NCBI GenBank assembly: GCA_023461435.1
Contig: JAEYLC010000031.1
Coordinates: 109,746 to 173,745, forward strand
DNA length: 64,000 nt
Direction of reading: 5' to 3'
Source of the DNA: Bacillota bacterium
GTDB lineage: Bacteria > Bacillota > Clostridia > Christensenellales > SZUA-584
The notes under the pieces are model-generated. The model was not told the DNA's origin, made no database searches, and saw only the letters and a program-made list of their open reading frames with translations. The stretch's first letter is position 1, and the number at the start of each line of letters is the position of its first letter. The position numbers were made by a program, and so were the translations under genes. Positions 62,542-64,000 of the stretch are shown here, in pieces.

Positions 62542-62566
62542 AAAAAGCGCCCGGCTGAGGCGCTTT
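62542..62566 (-). terminator. Terminator of the DUF4364 gene
   Basis: On the minus strand AAAGCGCC pairs with GGCGCTTT around TCAGCCG, followed by a T-run. Confidence 0.85.
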
Positions 62567-62569
62567 AAG

Positions 62570-63088
62570 TTATTCCGAAAGCTTGTCGTAAGTGCTCTTG
62601 TATATATGCGGCGCGACATCCTTCCACTTCTTGATGAACGCTTCGGCGGAGGTCTGCGAGTATGTGACGAGATTGAGCTCGAACACAGGCACTTGATTCT
62701 CAAGAACTTTGAGCATCACCTTGTACTCGCCTTCGTCGATCTTCAAATAATCGGCGAAAAGCTCTGTCTCGAGGCGCAAATCGGCTCTGTTGGCTTCGCA
62801 GTAGGTATCCACGGCCTTGCGTACCGAGGCGGGCAGCTCCTTTTCAAGATAGAATACCGTCTCCCCGCCAAGCTCGGTGATGGAATAGAAAAGGCCGTTG
62901 GGCGTATCGCGCTGATCCACCAGTCGGCTTTCCATCAGCTCAAACATGCATTCCTTCAGATCGAAGTAATTGAGCCAGCTGTTCTCTGAGACGATGCGCA
63001 GAATTTGCAGTTCGGAAAGCTGTATGTTGATGGCTTTGAGCAGATATAGGATGAGCAGCTTATTTTGAGCGATTGCTTCAATTTGCAT
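62570..63088 (-). CDS. DUF4364 family protein
   Basis: The 172-residue protein, from ATG 63088 with TGGAGGA upstream, has an N-terminal winged-helix-like region (LLYLLKAINIQLSELQIL; MFELMESRLVDQRDTPNGLFYSITELG) typical of DUF4364, a Clostridia family probably related to DNA-binding regulators. The C-terminal half is mixed alpha/beta. The frame extending to 63151 is not used. It is monocistronic and divergent to the QueG-like gene. Confidence 0.82.
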   Translation of the reverse strand: MQIEAIAQNKLLILYLLKAINIQLSELQILRIVSENSWLNYFDLKECMFELMESRLVDQRDTPNGLFYSITELGGETVFYLEKELPASVRKAVDTYCEANRADLRLETELFADYLKIDEGEYKVMLKVLENQVPVFELNLVTYSQTSAEAFIKKWKDVAPHIYKSTYDKLSE

Positions 63089-63198
63089 TACAGTCCTCCA
63101 AACGCTAATATTTAATAGTATTATACCATATTTTTTGATATAGTACAGCAAATATAGTATTTAATATTTGCGGATAAACTATATATTGAGGATGCTTC

Positions 63199-63867
63199 AT
63201 GATACACGAATTAAAGGCCCTTGTCAGCGGCGAAGGCGCGGATGTTTTCGGAACGTCGGATGTGTCCGCCTGCCTGCCGGAGCGCTTTTCGCGGCTTCCG
63301 TTTGCCATGACGATCGGCATCAGGCTGCTTGATGCTGTGATGGACGAGGTGAAACAGGGCCCGACTAAGCTGTATTTCAGTCATTACCGCTCGGCAAACG
63401 CGTTTCTTGACATGTGCGCTTTAAAATGCGCGCTCTTATTGCAGCGCGGCGGATACAGGGCTGTGGCGATACCCGCCTCACAGACGACGAGCCCGCCCGC
63501 CATCGCGGCTGATTTTCCGCACAAGACGGCGGCGAATCTCGCGGGGCTCGGGTTCATCGGCAAGAGCGGCCTTTTCGTCTCGAAGGACTACGGCCCGCGC
63601 ATACGGCTGGCCACGGTGCTGACGGACTGCCCGTTGCCTGTCTCTCAGATGATGGAGCCGCAGTGCGCCAGCTGCCGCGCCTGTGTGGATGCGTGCCCGT
63701 GCGGCGCGCTGACCGGCCGCATCTGGACGGCAGAAAGCGGTCGCGACGACATCGTGGACGCGGCGCTGTGTTCGCGGTTTATGAAGGATAAATTCGGAAT
63801 GATCGGGCGCGGGAGCGTCTGCGGCATCTGCGCAGCGGTTTGCCCCTGGGGCAGCAAAACGATATAA
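63199..63867 (+). CDS. 4Fe-4S double-cluster protein (QueG-like epoxyqueuosine reductase family)
   Basis: The 222-residue protein ends in two 4Fe-4S motifs, CASCRACVDACP (about 156-167) and CGICAAVCPWG (about 208-218), with an N-terminal region like the QueG/4Fe-4S double-cluster family. It is much shorter than QueG (about 380 residues) and lacks the usual catalytic Asp context, so a different reductase role is possible. It is followed by a tRNA promoter. Confidence 0.75.
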   Translation: MIHELKALVSGEGADVFGTSDVSACLPERFSRLPFAMTIGIRLLDAVMDEVKQGPTKLYFSHYRSANAFLDMCALKCALLLQRGGYRAVAIPASQTTSPPAIAADFPHKTAANLAGLGFIGKSGLFVSKDYGPRIRLATVLTDCPLPVSQMMEPQCASCRACVDACPCGALTGRIWTAESGRDDIVDAALCSRFMKDKFGMIGRGSVCGICAAVCPWGSKTI

Positions 63868-63883
63868 AAAACGAAAAAAGCCC

Positions 63884-63911
63884 TTGATTTCACCGCGCGA
63901 TTGTGTATAAT
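63884..63911 (+). promoter_or_regulatory. Promoter of the tRNA gene
   Basis: TTGATT (63884-63889), 16 bases, TATAAT (63906-63911), 17 bases before the tRNA. Confidence 0.7.
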
Positions 63912-63928
63912 ATGAGTTACGGCTTTGG

Positions 63929-64000
63929 GGGGTTATAGCTCAGCCGGTTAGAGCGCTACGTTGACATCGTAGAGGTCGTTGGTTCGATCCCAATTAACCC
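63929..64000 (+). tRNA. tRNA-Val (anticodon GAC), 3' end cut by the window
   Basis: The acceptor strand GGGGTTA, D-stem GCTC/GAGC, anticodon stem CTACG/CGTAG with loop TTGACAT (anticodon GAC at 63963-63965) and T-arm GTTGG-TTCGATC-CCAAT (one G-T pair) are present. The returning acceptor strand TAACCC reaches the window edge, missing about one paired base and the discriminator. Confidence 0.9.

Noticed and set aside
1..64000. CRISPR arrays and complete insertion sequences
   Set aside because: No regularly spaced direct repeats and no transposase gene were seen in the window.

Overview
The window comes from an endospore-forming, probably motile, anaerobic Firmicute of the class Clostridia; I would not name a genus. 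The evidence is SpoIIE, SpoVG and a SpoIID-type protein, the uvrC-murB-PHP-rapZ-whiA-HPr gene order, three chemoreceptors with CheW, sigma-A-like promoters (TTGACA/TATAAT), strong AGGAGG ribosome sites, a Spo0A-box-like site, and a regulator of the Fe-only hydrogenase family. Most genes have GC-rich third positions. The integrase near 17 kb is visibly more AT-rich.

Layout. 1-8 kb: sugar/polyol catabolism on the + strand (FucU/RbsD mutarotase, FGGY kinase, zinc dehydrogenase, aldo-keto reductase, GatZ/KbaZ-type protein, then a second FGGY kinase with an AraD-type epimerase), closed by a strong terminator. 8.2-11.8 kb: two single-domain receivers, a HAMP histidine kinase and a receiver-HDOD protein. 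11.9-16.3 kb (-): MoxR ATPase, DUF58 and membrane transglutaminase. 16.6-18.0 kb: a tyrosine recombinase gene between two identical 27-bp sites in inverted orientation, a candidate invertible element. 18.1-26.4 kb: HD-GYP phosphodiesterase, CheW, three chemoreceptors and a TetR regulator. 26.5 kb: a c-di-GMP-I riboswitch with no recognisable gene behind it. 26.9-27.4 kb (-): two Cys-rich DUF1540 proteins.

27.7-36.4 kb: rho, a membrane acyltransferase-like protein, yigZ, GNAT, tyrS, spoVG, a PIN/TRAM protein, a CarD-like regulator and a Cu/Zn-SOD-like protein. 36.6-45.2 kb: one long + strand run of envelope, repair and regulatory genes (FHA, FtsW/RodA, PBP, uvrC, murB, PHP, rapZ, whiA, HPr-like). 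45.5-50.3 kb: Rnk-like factor, MreB-like protein, ribokinase, and the GGGtGRT / NifU-like pair. 50.6-58.4 kb: SpoIIE, a SpoIID/SH3 wall protein and a secreted repeat protein. 58.5-64 kb: a substrate-binding lipoprotein, a hydrogenase-type regulator with an attenuator-like leader, CobT, a Dabb protein, DUF4364, a QueG-like ferredoxin protein and the start of a tRNA-Val(GAC). Gene-free spaces at 53.0-53.6, 59.7 and 61.8-62.5 kb carry several dispersed repeat families.

The strongest leads for something new are the self-contained invertible recombinase cassette between two oppositely oriented operons, the orphan c-di-GMP riboswitch with a Spo0A-box promoter close to an HD-GYP gene, the HPr-like protein with Arg at position 15, and the unclassified leader of the hydrogenase-type regulator. 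All calls rest on reading the sequence; no database search was run.
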